A stretch of DNA of 64,000 bases, taken from assembly GCA_051453625.1 (NCBI GenBank), contig JBOZIK010000001.1, forward strand, positions 287,963,744-288,027,743, written 5' to 3'. Both the position numbers and the translations under genes were made by a program. Origin of the DNA: Welwitschia mirabilis. Taxonomy: Eukaryota > Gnetophyta > Gnetopsida > Welwitschiales. Positions 11,305 through 23,956 of this stretch are shown one piece after another (positions within the stretch are counted from its first letter, which is position 1; every line of letters starts with the position of its first letter). The notes beneath the pieces were generated by a model. It was not told the origin of the DNA. It searched no databases and worked only from the letters and a program-made list of their open reading frames with translations.

Positions 11305-12043
11305 NNNNNNNNNNNNNNNNNNNNNNNNNNNNNNNNNNNNNNNNNNNNNNNNNNNNNNNNNNNNNNNNNNNNNNNNNNNNNNNNNNNNNNNNNNNNNNNN
11401 NNNNNNNNNNNNNNNNNNNNNNNNNNNNNNNNNNNNNNNNNNNNNNNNNNNNNNNNNNNNNNNNNNNNNNNNNNNNNNNNNNNNNNNNNNNNNNNNNNNN
11501 NNNNNNNNNNNNNNNNNNNNNNNNNNNNNNNNNNNNNNNNNNNNNNNNNNNNNNNNNNNNNNNNNNNNNNNNNNNNNNNNNNNNNNNNNNNNNNNNNNNN
11601 NNNNNNNNNNNNNNNNNNNNNNNNNNNNNNNNNNNNNNNNNNNNNNNNNNNNNNNNNNNNNNNNNNNNNNNNNNNNNNNNNNNNNNNNNNNNNNNNNNNN
11701 NNNNNNNNNNNNNNNNNNNNNNNNNNNNNNNNNNNNNNNNNNNNNNNNNNNNNNNNNNNNNNNNNNNNNNNNNNNNNNNNNNNNNNNNNNNNNNNNNNNN
11801 NNNNNNNNNNNNNNNNNNNNNNNNNNNNNNNNNNNNNNNNNNNNNNNNNNNNNNNNNNNNNNNNNNNNNNNNNNNNNNNNNNNNNNNNNNNNNNNNNNNN
11901 NNNNNNNNNNNNNNNNNNNNNNNNNNNNNNNNNNNNNNNNNNNNNNNNNNNNNNNNNNNNNNNNNNNNNNNNNNNNNNNNNNNNNNNNNNNNNNNNNNNN
12001 NNNNNNNNNNNNNNNNNNNNNNNNNNNNNNNNNNNNNNNNNNN
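11305..12043. other. Assembly gap (739 N) inside gypsy 1 pol
   Basis: It separates the RNase H from the integrase zinc-binding region. The size is compatible with the missing RNase H C-terminus and linker. Confidence 0.95.
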
Positions 12044-12069
12044 TATTATTTGATATTTCACAAGTGCCC

Positions 12070-13265
12070 CTTTAATTTATCAAGGTACAAGAGGAAATCC
12101 TTAGTGTTTAAATGCACCAATTTTACCTTGATACAAGGTGTTCTTCATTTTAAGAATTTCCATGAAGTCTATTTAAGATGCCTTGATTGAGAGCAAGTTG
12201 ATCATTACTTGTAATAGTTGCATCAAGAAGGTCATCTTGGCTATAAAGCTCTATTACAGAAGATTATGTAAGTGGGATATTACTAGCTAAAAATTATAAA
12301 AAACACTTACAATGTAGCCAAATAATTTTTATAATGTCAAATCTTCAAGAGTAAAGAGGTTGAGAGCTCAACTCCTTTAATACTAATCATTGAAGTAAGT
12401 CCTTTTATAAAGTGAACTTTAGATTTCATTGGGCCTATTAATCCTCCTTCCTTTACCCAACATTACTTTATCATCATGATAGATAATTATTACACTAGAT
12501 GGTTGGATGATAAAGCCATGTGAAGTGTCACTAGCTATAAAGTAATGGAATTTCTTAAAGTAAATATCATCTCTTAGTATGAAGCTTCATTTGCTCCAAT
12601 TGCTAATAATGGTCATGCTTCTATATCAGCTGAAGTAACCAACTAGGCAATGGATAATCATGTCCTAATCAAACTCACTACCAAATACTATTCACAAGAT
12701 AATGGTTTGGTGGAATCATCTAACAAAATTGTAATATTAATAATCAAAATAATGATGAACAAAATTCCTAATACCTAGCATTAGAATCTCAAGTGGACCA
12801 TTTGGACAGATTGAATTCACTTCAAGAAATCAATCAAATTCTCACCTTATGAATTTTCCTGTGCTTAGAAACTGCAGTTCTCCATTAACTTAGAGATTCC
12901 CCACTTATTATTTTTTCCTAGATTATATGGAAGCTACCCAAAATATTATTGCAAGATTATATCAATTATGAAAACTCAAGTAAAAGAGAATTAATGCTAT
13001 CAAAAAACTCTCTCATCATTAAGTAATAATTAAGAGGTGGTTTGATAAGAAGTTTACTATAAAAGAGTTTTAAGTAGAAGACTTATTTCTCAAGAGGAAT
13101 AAAAATTTAGGAAAAACTAGACCCCAATACAAATTATCCCCAGTGTTGTTAAGTCTTTACTAGATTATCGATATCATGTTTCCAAATATCTATTGAATCT
13201 TAGATATGCAAGAAAATAGGTTGCATTATAATTTTAATCCATTTAATCTTAGACACTTCTACTCT
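12070..13265 (+). pseudogene. Integrase (gypsy 1), decayed
   Basis: The N-terminal HHCC region is visible as FHEVYLRCLD, LHQEGHLGYKALLQKIM and CQIFKSKEVE (about 12160-12370). The catalytic core starts with LDFIGPINPPSFTQHYFIIM near 12419-12480, with the first Asp at 12422. The second position reads IANNGHA near 12600 (Asn where the catalytic Asp is expected), and the third reads NGLVESSNK with Glu at 12713-12715. The C-terminal part includes WFDKKFTIK near 13032 and a final DMQENRLHYNFNPFNLRHFY ending about 13263, the usual end of pol in this lineage. Integrase would insert the cDNA; with the Asp lost it could not act. Confidence 0.85.
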
Positions 13266-16031
13266 AGTGTTTCAAAAGAATACTAGGTAGAAGAGTAGGA
13301 TCATTCACATTTGCATTTTTGTACATATGCATTTGCTTTCATCCTTAGCTTAGGACCATTGCATTTTCATGTCTCTTTTTTCCTAGTTTACATCATGTTA
13401 TCATTGTTAACTCATGCACTTATTTTTTATTTATTACATTATCACCTCACGTCCATAAAACTCTATATAAAAACACATCAAAAAAGAAAAAAATAAAAAT
13501 GTAAAGAGAAACTATTTAAAAATAGAGGAATAGCATAAAATGTCATAGGACGTTAAATGTTCATTGTCAGCTATCCTAAGATTGCACCTTAAAGAACTTA
13601 GTCTTCCTTATCCTTTCTTTGCACTTTTTAGCTCAAGTTATAGGACTAATGTTAGTGTATTCTACTGATTGCTTAATCGCGCAAATCCAGTGTATTCATT
13701 TCTCATGTGTGGTCTCTTAGAGGTGTGGTGGGTTTTCATGCTCTACTTTAATGTGACATGGCTGAGGGAGGATGTACATTCCTATTAGACTTATGAGTCC
13801 ACAACCCTCATATGGTGGCTAAATCTTATTATTATATTCTCACAAAATAGATCATCTATTATGCCACATTGTTTTATTTTCTAATTAGTGAGATTCGGGT
13901 TTAATTATTTACATTATGCCTATGGATGCTTGCTAGTAATACAACTCTAATGATACATTCATTTCACATAGCATCTATACCAAGGATATGGACAACTACT
14001 CGCAGTGCAACACTACGACCCTACATATGTTAGTTAATTTCATCAAAAGAATGCAAAATGATAATATATTCTTGAATTTGATCCTATGCCATTATCTATT
14101 GGAAAATAATAAAATGAAGAGGATAAAAGTTAGGAGGAGGGGGAAAGGGAGGGATGAAGGAAGGGATAGGACATGAGTCTTAAGTCATACTATGTTAGAT
14201 GACATACATGATCCTTATTTTCTTAATGTATGTTATAGCTAAAGATTGGTTTAGGATGGATCAGGAATTGATAGGAATAGGCTTGTTGAGGTGATTCATT
14301 AGACCTCTTATGACTTAAAAATAATATAAAATAATTTAAAAAACTTTTATTTTTTATTTTATTAACTTTCACATCCACCCACAATCATCACTATGACTTG
14401 CTCAAATCATCATTGCATCTTATTATACATCAACATTTTATGATTATTTTATGCATTTTTTTTAATTCATAAAACATTCATCTTAGCATAATATGCATTC
14501 CATCCACATGTAGATTCATATTTACATCTAATCATATTTGCACATAGCTTATTTGCAAATTCTGATTCTCATTTATAGGACTTTATTAATTATCATAGGT
14601 GCACTAGATGCATTAGATAATTTCATTCATTTTTATTTAGCCTTGTGCTTTAGCATATTATTAGGATGTACATATTCCTTGTATTGAGATGATATTAATT
14701 AGTTGGAGGCTAGATGTTATGACCAACATCACCCCAAGTGAAAATTAAGGACCCTCAAGGGAAAAGAAGTGAAATTGTTAAGGAAATATACACCCCAATA
14801 GAATAGAACTTTAAATTCATATTAAGTATAGATGTAATGTGAAAATCATGTTTTACCTTTAATCATATATATGAAAACACAAGTTTGACATCATCAATAA
14901 TTGTTTTTAACAATGTATCTATCCACTAGTGGTGACTTATTTAGTGGTTCTAATGCTATTTCTCTTACCTATGATTATATTTGTTCTTAGAAAACATATA
15001 TAATGGGTAGTGAAAAATGAGAGAACATAGTATTTAAAAGAAAAAGGAAAATCTTTAGGCCTCATAAGAATATAGGATTATGATGAATACGTTACAGTCA
15101 AGTAGCATTATTACTCTATTCTTGCATCGACAATGTGAATGGTAATTCTTATTCTTTATTGTAATACCCTTTAATGATTAAATAAATCAATATTATAACC
15201 ATGACTTATACCCATGCAGCATTAAAAAGAAAGGACTTCTTACATCTAGGCTTTAAATATGATAACCTATTAATGTAGGAAGGTGTACAAATCTTGAAGT
15301 TTCAAACATTCATACCCATGTTATCGCAAAGGCAACAAGACAATCACAGTACGCTCATATGTTATTATATTAACAGGAGATCATCATCAATTAGCCTAAA
15401 TGATTAATGAATTTGGACATTTCAAGGGTGAAATCACATTGATCAAAGTTTTTGTACAAGGTTTATTCACTTAGGTATTCATTATATGAAGCTATAGTTG
15501 TAGAAATATGATATATCATTATGCATGAAGTTCTCTAATAGAGAATCAAATGCTTAATTTACATTAGAATCTTTGATTAATTTGTTAGATATTTAAGGAA
15601 GGTAAATCTCAAATAATTCAAAGACCTTTTGATAGGATAAGAGTTTAATTTAGATTTGAAGCTAAAAATGAGTTTTATGTGTAAAGCATTTTCTATGAAA
15701 TATTTGCAAGATTTTGATCTAGAAAAAATGAGACCTAAGTTTGTACCATTTGGTAATTCCATTAATTAATAATCCTTTTTACTAAGAGGATAGTGTGCTT
15801 CTCTTATAAATATTTATTGTTGAAAATTAAATCATTTATTTTCTTAATATATTTTAATTTAATGCATTTCATTGCTTTTAATAAAAGGATTTATTATCTA
15901 AGGTAGCAAGATGTATTTTAAGAGGTTACAATGGTTACAATACTCATTGGACTCTTTTTATCTTGATCTTTTCTATTGTTAAAGATCTATATGATTTCCC
16001 TATTATCATGACCTTTTTTTTTAATTAAGAA
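13266..16031. other. Unassigned sequence downstream of gypsy 1 pol
   Basis: It should include the 3' untranslated region and LTR of gypsy 1, but with no second LTR copy in the window I cannot place boundaries. Small frames at 13311-13496, 13988-14176 and 15577-15762 (minus) match nothing I recognise. A purine-rich stretch near 14739-14776 could be a polypurine tract, unsupported by any LTR. Confidence 0.4.
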
Positions 16032-16688
16032 AATGACGTAGCCTCACCAGAAAAGAGAAGAGGAAGACAACATGTGCCTCCTAAAGAGTATAAGTAAAAT
16101 TTTCATTGCATCATTGCTTATTTGAAGGAAAATTAAAATCATACTTTAGTTGTTCTGATCAACCCACCACCCATAAAAGAAGAAGGAAGGATAAGATTTT
16201 ATGAAGGAAATGCTCCACATTTACCAGAGAGAATAAATTCAATAGATAGAAAGAATGCTAGATGTTGCGAAGATATTGCTAAATAGGTTGGTGTTCCTTC
16301 CATTGATATCTAGTCTAAAATGGAAAAAACTAATGGATGAAACCAAATTTTTCTAGATAATGGCTTGCTTCTTACTTTCACTAACAATAGAGTTATTTTT
16401 CAAGAACTCATCAAGCTATTACCATTAAGTGAAGTAGGGGTTGACAAATTCTATTCAAATGATCCTGAGTATTCTAAAATTAATGAAAATAACCCTAAAA
16501 ATACATTCATAGAATGCCCTTGAGCATAACTTTTACATTTCACTATTAAAGATGGATTCCTGTAAGGGGTTTTTTGGATATACTTTAAATTGATTGATCA
16601 TAGATGTGGATGTGCTAAATTTCATCTTTTAGAAATAACCCATAATATCCTATTCTTGAATACTCTTTCTCCTTTTAATTCTCATTAA
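16032..16688 (+). pseudogene. Unidentified coding-like stretch (about 218 codons, interrupted)
   Basis: One frame from 16032 to a stop at 16686-16688 keeps a protein-like composition despite about nine internal stops. It begins NDVASPEKRRGRQHVPPKEY and includes LPERINSIDRKNARCCEDIA, then LDNGLLLTFTNNRVIFQELI, EVGVDKFYSNDPEYSKINEN and FKLIDHRCGCAKFHLLEITH. Internal stops are of the kind expected from decay of Trp and Gln codons. I do not recognise the family. It could be part of a retrotransposon polyprotein, a captured host gene or a dead gene. It lies about 90 bp upstream of a casein kinase I fragment on the same strand. Confidence 0.4.
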
Positions 16689-16778
16689 TGTATTTCAAAT
16701 GAAATACAACCTACTTGTGTTAATTCTTATATTAATGAATATTAAAATGGTTAAAGCTAACACAGCTAGTATAGTATA

Positions 16779-16928
16779 AATAAGAATTTAATAGGAACAA
16801 CTCAACATGCCAATATAAATACACATCTTGGAATTAAACAAATCTCCAGAGATGATTTGGAATCCCTTGGATACATACTCATGTATTTTCTAAGGGGTAT
16901 TCTTTCATGACAAGTATTGCAAGCTAGA
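16779..16928 (+). pseudogene. Casein kinase I-like fragment (50 codons)
   Basis: A single frame reads [20 protein letters not shown], then [20 protein letters not shown], then ILS, a stop, QVLQAR. This corresponds to kinase subdomains VIII-IX of plant casein kinase I-like proteins: the Gly-Thr-x-x-x-Ala-Ser-x-Asn-Thr-His-Leu-Gly activation and P+1 segment and the Asp-Asp-Leu-Glu-Ser-Leu-Gly-Tyr helix. The only stop is TGA where the family has Trp. No kinase sequence is seen immediately upstream or downstream, so this is a broken exon-sized piece, either carried by a transposon or left from a dead gene. It cannot make a kinase: the ATP-binding and catalytic loops are absent. Confidence 0.85.
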
Positions 16929-17164
16929 ATTTCTTTTGTAAAGTGGGTCTAGAGTCTCTCTCTAGAACTAGAGGTAAATTATTAAAAGAGATCTAGTTTT
17001 TAAATATGGTTTTTTAATCATAAACATGCTTTCTTGAAGATGTGTTTTTCTTCTATTTTTGAATTAAGAATTAAAATTCTAATAGAGATAAGGGTTCAAA
17101 AAAATTAAGAGAATATATTTGGGATAACAATGTGAGTTTAACTTAGACTCAAATACTGGGAGAG

Positions 17165-20100
17165 TGTGACACTCTTTTTTTCTGATCATAATTAAGCCTA
17201 TATTTTTTTTTCTATTCTATTTTTTCTTTCTTACTTCTTTAATATTATTAACTATTAGACATAGTAAAACTTAGGATTAACTTTTACTTATTTCTCTATT
17301 AGAACTTTTATATTTTAAGAAAAACAAATCATATTATTATTATATATTTAACTATAATTAATTCCTAGCTTATTTTGATTTATAAATAATAGTGATATCA
17401 TAAGTTTTTGTCCTCCATTTCTTCGTATCTTTTCATCACATATAACATATCTTGTAAATAGTTGAGGAGATGTAAAATTATTATAAACATACATAGATAA
17501 GTTTAAGAATGATACCTAACCAATACAATAGGATATTGTAACTCCCATTAATGGCATTCCAACTTGATATCTGACCATCCTCCAGATCTAAGTTAGTTCT
17601 ACTTTATGTTTTAAACTATATAAACATGAATAGTTTCAACTTCTTAGGCTTACACTTTTTTTTGATATACCCCATTACAGGTAATAGGCAATATATCAGG
17701 TAGATTCATGCTTATAGATGACCACCTCTTCCTAGAAACATCTTTAGATAGTACAACATAATTCATCAATGCTAAGGGCTCGAGATACTAAGTTAGAGTA
17801 AGTTTGCACATTATTAGGTTAAGAAAGTGATGAACAAATCCACTTCTAGAAGGGTATTATTTAAAAAAATGCAATGCAATTTACCTTGGTGATAAAATCC
17901 AAGTGTGGGAATAATCATTATTAAAATTATCTTGATTTAGTCTTGTTTGATGAATATACCTTATAAATGCATGCATATAATTCTAAGTAATATAAATACT
18001 TAATGGATTATTTACCTAGTTATAATAATTCTAATCATTATTAAGCTCANNNNNNNNNNNNNNNNNNNNNNNNNNNNNNNNNNNNNNNNNNNNNNNNNNN
18101 NNNNNNNNNNNNNNNNNNNNNNNNNNNNNNNNNAGCTATATTATAAGTCAATAATATAAGTGGTGATCTAAAGACTATTTATGTTACTTAAACTGCATTT
18201 AATGTAAAATAAAGAAAAAAGGTAAAAGAGTATTTCTACACATAAAATATTATTCTAGATAATTTGACTTAAAGCTACTAATAGAAACATATCTTACATA
18301 CTAAAATTCCCTATAAAATTTTATGTAATAATTTTTATATAATTTAAAATATTAATTATAACATTTTTGTACTCTAAGGAGATAATCTATTAAAAATTTA
18401 ATAATTAATTAATCATAAAGCAAAAAAATAAATTATAGTAGTTTTTCAGACACTAGATACATAATAGGATCCTTAGATTCTAATTTAAACTATCTTGGAA
18501 TTTTAAAAGTATTATTTCTAAGGTTATCATTTAAGGTTAAAAATTGTAAAATTTTCTAAACTTATAGTCGTATCACACTATACTAAAATGACTGTAACTT
18601 TTAAAATACTTTGAGTTTTTAAATGACTCAAGATGTTTTAAAAATCTTATTTAATTTCCTACAACTTAAGTCGCTCAAGTTTGCAAATATTATAATAGAT
18701 AGTTATAAAAATGTAAGTCAATTACTTACTATTTTCTACATTCCTTTTCTAAAATATTTTAACAAATATTTTTTTTTAAAAATGATTATACATTAGAAAA
18801 ATTACCATTTTTACATTTCTACATTCATAATATAATCCTAGACTTAAAGAGAAAGATTCACTAATTTATACTTACTAATTAATAAGCTATGGTATTTTTA
18901 TGCTATGCTTCTCTTCTAGAAATTTAACCTTTGCTAAAAATATATAGTAGAGGTTCAATAAATAATTGTACAATAATATAAATCAGTAAAATAATGAATA
19001 GAGTAGACAAACTCATTATTTATAGTATAAATTTAGGAAAGAAAATTGAATCAATTTACAAAACCATTTACATTAAGCCTTAGGATTCCCATGAAGGAGT
19101 ACTAACCTAAAAGAGATTTTTGAGGATTAGACTTTGTCCCTAATAAGATGCACCTAATGAATAATAGATAAAAATATAATTAAAATGAATATGGATATCC
19201 AAATTTCTTTTTTTCTTTTTTTATTTTGTTTTAATAGTAAACACCTGATGACTTAGCCATAATCATCCATTAGTAACCTCCATTACTAAGCATAAGAGAC
19301 CCCTCATATATCCCTAACATCTTCGTGAGAGCCAAGGGAGGGAATAATATTATAAAATATAATTGTATAAAAAAACATAAATAATTCCCTAATTTAATAT
19401 CACATCATTCTACTAAAATATTAAAAAGAGATCCTATGAATAATAAGAGTAAAGAGCTTATTTGAGAAGATTAGTAAGTTTTTGATAATTAAAAATTGAT
19501 GAAGATCCCAGCTCAAGAGTTCCCTAGCTTCAAGCTTCTAAGCTCAAAGCTTCACAAAAAAGAGAATAAAATAAAATGAGAGGGAAGAAGGAAATATGAA
19601 AAAATGGAAAGTATCTCCTCTTTGAAAGAGAGAAAAGAATCTCTATGCATAGATAAACAAAGGCACATACCTCAAGATCACATGATTTATCATTGATAAG
19701 TGGGATTGGTAATAAGTGACATTGGAGTATAAAAAGATATCATATTTATAACTTGTACACCTAACTAGGATGAGTAATCTTCTTACTTTAATTATCAAGG
19801 TTAATTACATGCATTATTTCCTCATGCTATCTCTTTTTTAATCCTTCATAGAATCATAAGTAAATTTAATTCATCTAAGACATGCATCAAAAAAATAAAT
19901 GCATAAATCTCAAAATTGCCTTTTGTGGCATAATGAAATAAACTTTTTAATTTCAATGAATAAAATAATAAGTATGCTATGAATCAAGTGCTCTTATACA
20001 TCTCAATAATCTAAAAGTCATGGTAGAGTAAATTTACTCATCTATTATCCTTGGTTCTAGGTAAAAGTACATGTACTTATTTAAATGCTCATTTATTTTG

Positions 20101-20505
20101 AAATGCATAAGATCTATCAATCACATAATACAAGGAAGAAAATGTTTACTAATAATATAGTACACCTATCACATTCAATAAGAATTTGAATGATAAATAA
20201 AATGAAAAGTATATTATTATGTCCTCTTGAAATTTTCAATTTATTAGTTTTATAATGTGATTTTAATTCTTTACGTAATGGGATTATCTAATTTTTAAAT
20301 GATTGGATAACTCTTCACATAAAAACCATCTAACATAACTTTTATTATTTTCATTGTAAATTATGAAAATTACAAACTAAGATTAATTTAAAATCACATA
20401 ATATTTTAATAAAGGCCTTTAAATAAGGATAATTCATCATTTGACTAAAAGCTTAATATAATTAATATTTAAATAAATAAGGTTTAAAAAATATGGGATA
20501 TGACA
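17165..20505 (+). repeat. Candidate long LTR (about 3.3 kb), tentative
   Basis: A purine-rich CTGGGAGAG immediately precedes TGTGACAC at 17165, and the block could end at TGACA (20501-20505). About 30 bp further, 20534-20549, is a sequence like a tRNA-Met primer site with insertions. Long LTRs with TGTGACAC ends are known in Tekay/Del-type gypsy elements. There is no second copy in the window and no recognisable gag downstream, so this could be wrong. It includes an 84-N gap (18050-18133). Confidence 0.3.
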
Positions 20506-23320
20506 GAGAGTTCACATGTTAAATAAGCTAATATGGTAGATCATGAGCAACCATTATTATAGAAAGAGAAACAACTGGTGGTTAAAAAATTCAAAAACTT
20601 ACAAGCAGTGATAATACAAGTCAAGAGCTTGATACATTTATAAATGCAAACAAAAGTACTAAAACCAAGTTGGATTTATCACAAAGTGAATACAAAGTCT
20701 TCAACATGATATACAAGAATTGTAGTATAGGTGGAAGAATTTAAAAAGCAAAAAAAAAAACTAAAGGTAAATAAATGGGAAGGATTGGACTTGAACTAAA
20801 TGAGAAAACAATTAAAGGAGCCTAAAGGGTAATTCATGTAGTTAACAGAGAGAAATAATAAACTAAAAGGGGACATTAGATTTCGATCTTTTTAGGTCAA
20901 TAACATGAAATATATGGACCAAATAGAAGATAAAACCATAGAATTTGAAAAAATGAAATAATATCCAAGGAAGGATATGAATTTATTAAAACACATCATA
21001 AGCACATGATGATTATGATCAAGTCTGAAGGCAATGACATTGAAACTGCATACATACCAGATCACATATTTCGCTAGGAATCTTACCTATCAAATAAGTA
21101 TAGCTTAGAAAAAACATAAATAGATTTTATAGGAATCTTATCTTAAATGATATTGTTCCCTCTAAAAAAAGTTTTATAGTTAAAGATCTATTACTAAGAA
21201 ATACTTGCCATTTTTTACGTGGAAACTTGCCTGTGAATCTATTATGATCTATGAGTAACAAGCTTAATTGCTTTAAGGTATGAAACTAATCAGGTCATTT
21301 TTTTAGAAGAGAGAGTGTGTTATATTTCTTAGAAGAACCCTCATTTTGTAGGTATAATTTCTTGAAGCCTGGTTTCTCAAACATAACTATGTTAAATATT
21401 GACACAAGCTCCTATTAACTAGTGCATCTTACTAATCCCGAATCTAGACATTAAGCAATTATGAAATTGAATTTATCCCATAGATGATATGTCATAATTA
21501 TCTCAAAAGAAACAATTTCATTTGAGAAATTATCTTAAGGGAAGTAATTCCATTTAAGCTTACTTACATAGGTATCAAGTTTCTTACAAAGCTTCAATAA
21601 TGATTCACCTCTATTGTATGTGATTAGGCAAGCATCAATACACATAATCATTCTTTTATGCTATTCATCCTATGCTCTCTCCTGTGGATATTACTAAAAG
21701 TAATTTGAAGTGTGTTAATAGATAAAAGACTCCTTAACTTGTTTTTATGATGCATGTTCCTTTATATAGTATCAACAATTTTCATTGCATGGTAGGGAGT
21801 TGGGGGTGATTTCATTGAATAGGATAGTACTTCCACAAATAGAGGGAAGAGTCAAAAGTGAGGATTCCCCTTAAAACTAGTTTTTTAACTAACTAAAATG
21901 ATGGGATCTATTTAGGAAAGTCCATATGTAACATCCTACATTTTTTCTTCATGCTCTATAGTGAACTTCATTTGGAAGGACTTATTTGAGGAGTGCAACT
22001 ATTTTTTCCACATCACCACTATGTTTTACTATGAGTTAGAGAATACTCTCTATTTTAATACTTCTTTAGAACTCATATGATTCTTTTCCTCTTCTTAGTG
22101 GAACCTAAAACCGCTTTCAAAAGCTCCTCTTCTCTCTTGAAATAAATGAAGAAATACACCTTTAGAAACAAGTGCTTTATGAGCCTTTTTAAGAGCAAAT
22201 ACAAGCAAGAATACAAGGGAGGGAAATAAATAAAGCAAAAAATAGAAGAGATTTACAAAACGTTAGTCATAATAAGATAATGTAGAGAGGGTAAGTAGAA
22301 GAGCTGAACATGTGCTTTCATACAGATGATTATTCTTCTTCTTTAGTATATCATCAACTTAGAAGCACTAAGGCTTAAGGTCTAGTATCTATTTGTAACA
22401 TTTTTTCAATATTCCTTTTAAATAAACAAGCTTGGGTAATGATTATTGTATTATTTGTTAAATTTTAGAAAACACTCCAATATTCTATTTACTTATGAAT
22501 TTATAAAGTATTTTGACATTACCATCAAAAAGGGGTACTAAGTTGTTTCTATACCAAGTGAAAGTTAATAGTCTTTTATTTGTTAGATTTTTTTCCCCTT
22601 TATTGTTGTATGAAAACATGTTATGATACTTTTATGATGTCAAAAAATCTTACTTCTTCATTTATAAAACTTTAACTTTTTTTTATCTACAGGACTTGTA
22701 AAAATAAGATAAATTTTTGTTTTATTTTCTTTTTTTAAGGTTTAAATAAAAAATATATATATGAAAAAAGGAAGGAAATACAATTTTATATATATATAAT
22801 TTACTTCCTATAACAAGAAACTAGAAAGTGGTCTACAAGTTCTACCTATGAAAAGGTACTTAAGGCCTTTTATAGGGGATATTTGGCAATGCCCTACTAG
22901 TTCGTCTTGGTAAATAGAGAAAATAAAACTTCTTATCTCCTTTTTTCCTTTTCTTAAATTTTACAATAGACTCAAGTATGAAGTTATTAATTCATGATAT
23001 TTATAACTATGGATAAGTAAATAAAAAAGGAAAAATTTGTGAACTAGGGGATAGACTAATTAGACAAGAAACATAATTACAAGGATTTAGGTGTGAAGAA
23101 AGGAATAAATGAGAATAAACCATAATAAAACCAAATTTGATGTTACAACTATGTGAAAACTATATCAAATGTAGTAATTAAAATCTCCATATTTAATGTA
23201 TCTAATTCTTGTTATTAAAAAACTCATTTTCATTTTCTTAAAGTTTGTTAAATCACAGAGATTTTTAAGAACCTCTATAATGTTTGTGTCTTAATTTTAA
23301 TTAATACACAAATGTTTTGG
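20506..23320. other. Unassigned AT-rich sequence
   Basis: No domain recognised in six frames. A short TA-rich stretch lies near 22751-22800. It may hold the gag of an element whose LTR is at 17-20.5 kb, but translation gave no capsid or zinc-knuckle motif. Confidence 0.4.
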
Positions 23321-23956
23321 TGTAGAGGTAATGCACTAAAAACACTAATATTACTTTTGGAATAGTGTATCCAATGAGGAACTAAAAACAAATAATAAAT
23401 GTATAGAAAAACAAAGTATTAAAAACAATGAAAAAGTTACTTTATAATACATATATAGAAAAACAAAGTATTAAAAACAATGAAGAAGTCACTTTATATG
23501 AATGGTATAAAAGGTACAAGCTTACAGACTAAAATCACATTCGGTAAAGCTTCCAAAAACTTCCCTAAATAATGGCCTTTAAATCCTTACTTTAGCCTCT
23601 ATCAGTTCTATGCCCTTAAACCTAGTACTCTCCTCTACTTATTAGGTTTTAAGAGGAATATTAATCATGAATAAATCATCTAATCTTATGCTCTTGTATT
23701 TTTATAAAAAATAGTGTATTTATAACTTTGTCATAAATGAATTTTAACTCCCTTCTAAGTAAAGCATACAGTAGCTTCCTTTTAAATACATGGTAACTTT
23801 CTTTTACCTAAATAATATTGAGATTCTCTTCTAAAAAGATTATACTATAACTTATTTCCAACATGGTTGTCATACCTAAATATTTTTTATTTTTTACCTA
23901 ATACCCCTAAATAATGAAAACTCATTTTAATTCTAATCTTGAAGGATTCTCTTACA
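23321..23956 (-). repeat. Left LTR (3' LTR) of gypsy element 3
   Basis: Begins TGTAGAGGTAATGC and ends CTCTTACA on the plus strand. It aligns over its whole length with 35199-35777. It is about 57 bp longer, largely because of an internal 52-bp tandem duplication (23402-23498). The purine-rich complement of 23957-23975 just outside is in the right place for the polypurine tract. Confidence 0.85.
23402..23498. repeat. 52-bp tandem duplication inside the left LTR
   Basis: The segment starting TATAGAAAAACAAAGTATTA at 23402 recurs at 23454, with few differences. The right LTR has only one corresponding copy, so the duplication arose after insertion of the element. Confidence 0.85.

Larger units (their letters stand above)
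7790..13265 (+). mobile_element. Ty3/gypsy element 1 (PR - extra RNase H - RT - RNase H - INT), decayed
   Basis: A plus-strand pol region is readable in order: protease active-site block near 8530, RNase H near 9290-9660, reverse transcriptase from about 9990, a second RNase H from about 10985 into a 739-N gap, then integrase 12070-13265. The domain order, with one RNase H upstream of the RT, matches a plant gypsy lineage I remember from annotated pol proteins, but I could not check this. LTRs were not found on either side, so the ends are those of the coding trace only. The element is inactivated by dozens of stops and frameshifts. Confidence 0.85.

Noticed and set aside
11237-12061. Open frames of 261-274 codons across the 11305-12043 gap
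   Set aside because: They consist almost wholly of N; only the flanking gypsy 1 pol traces are real.
13311-13496. Plus-strand frame of 61 codons downstream of gypsy 1
   Set aside because: It begins after the end of pol, is hydrophobic and low in complexity, and resembles non-coding 3' sequence.
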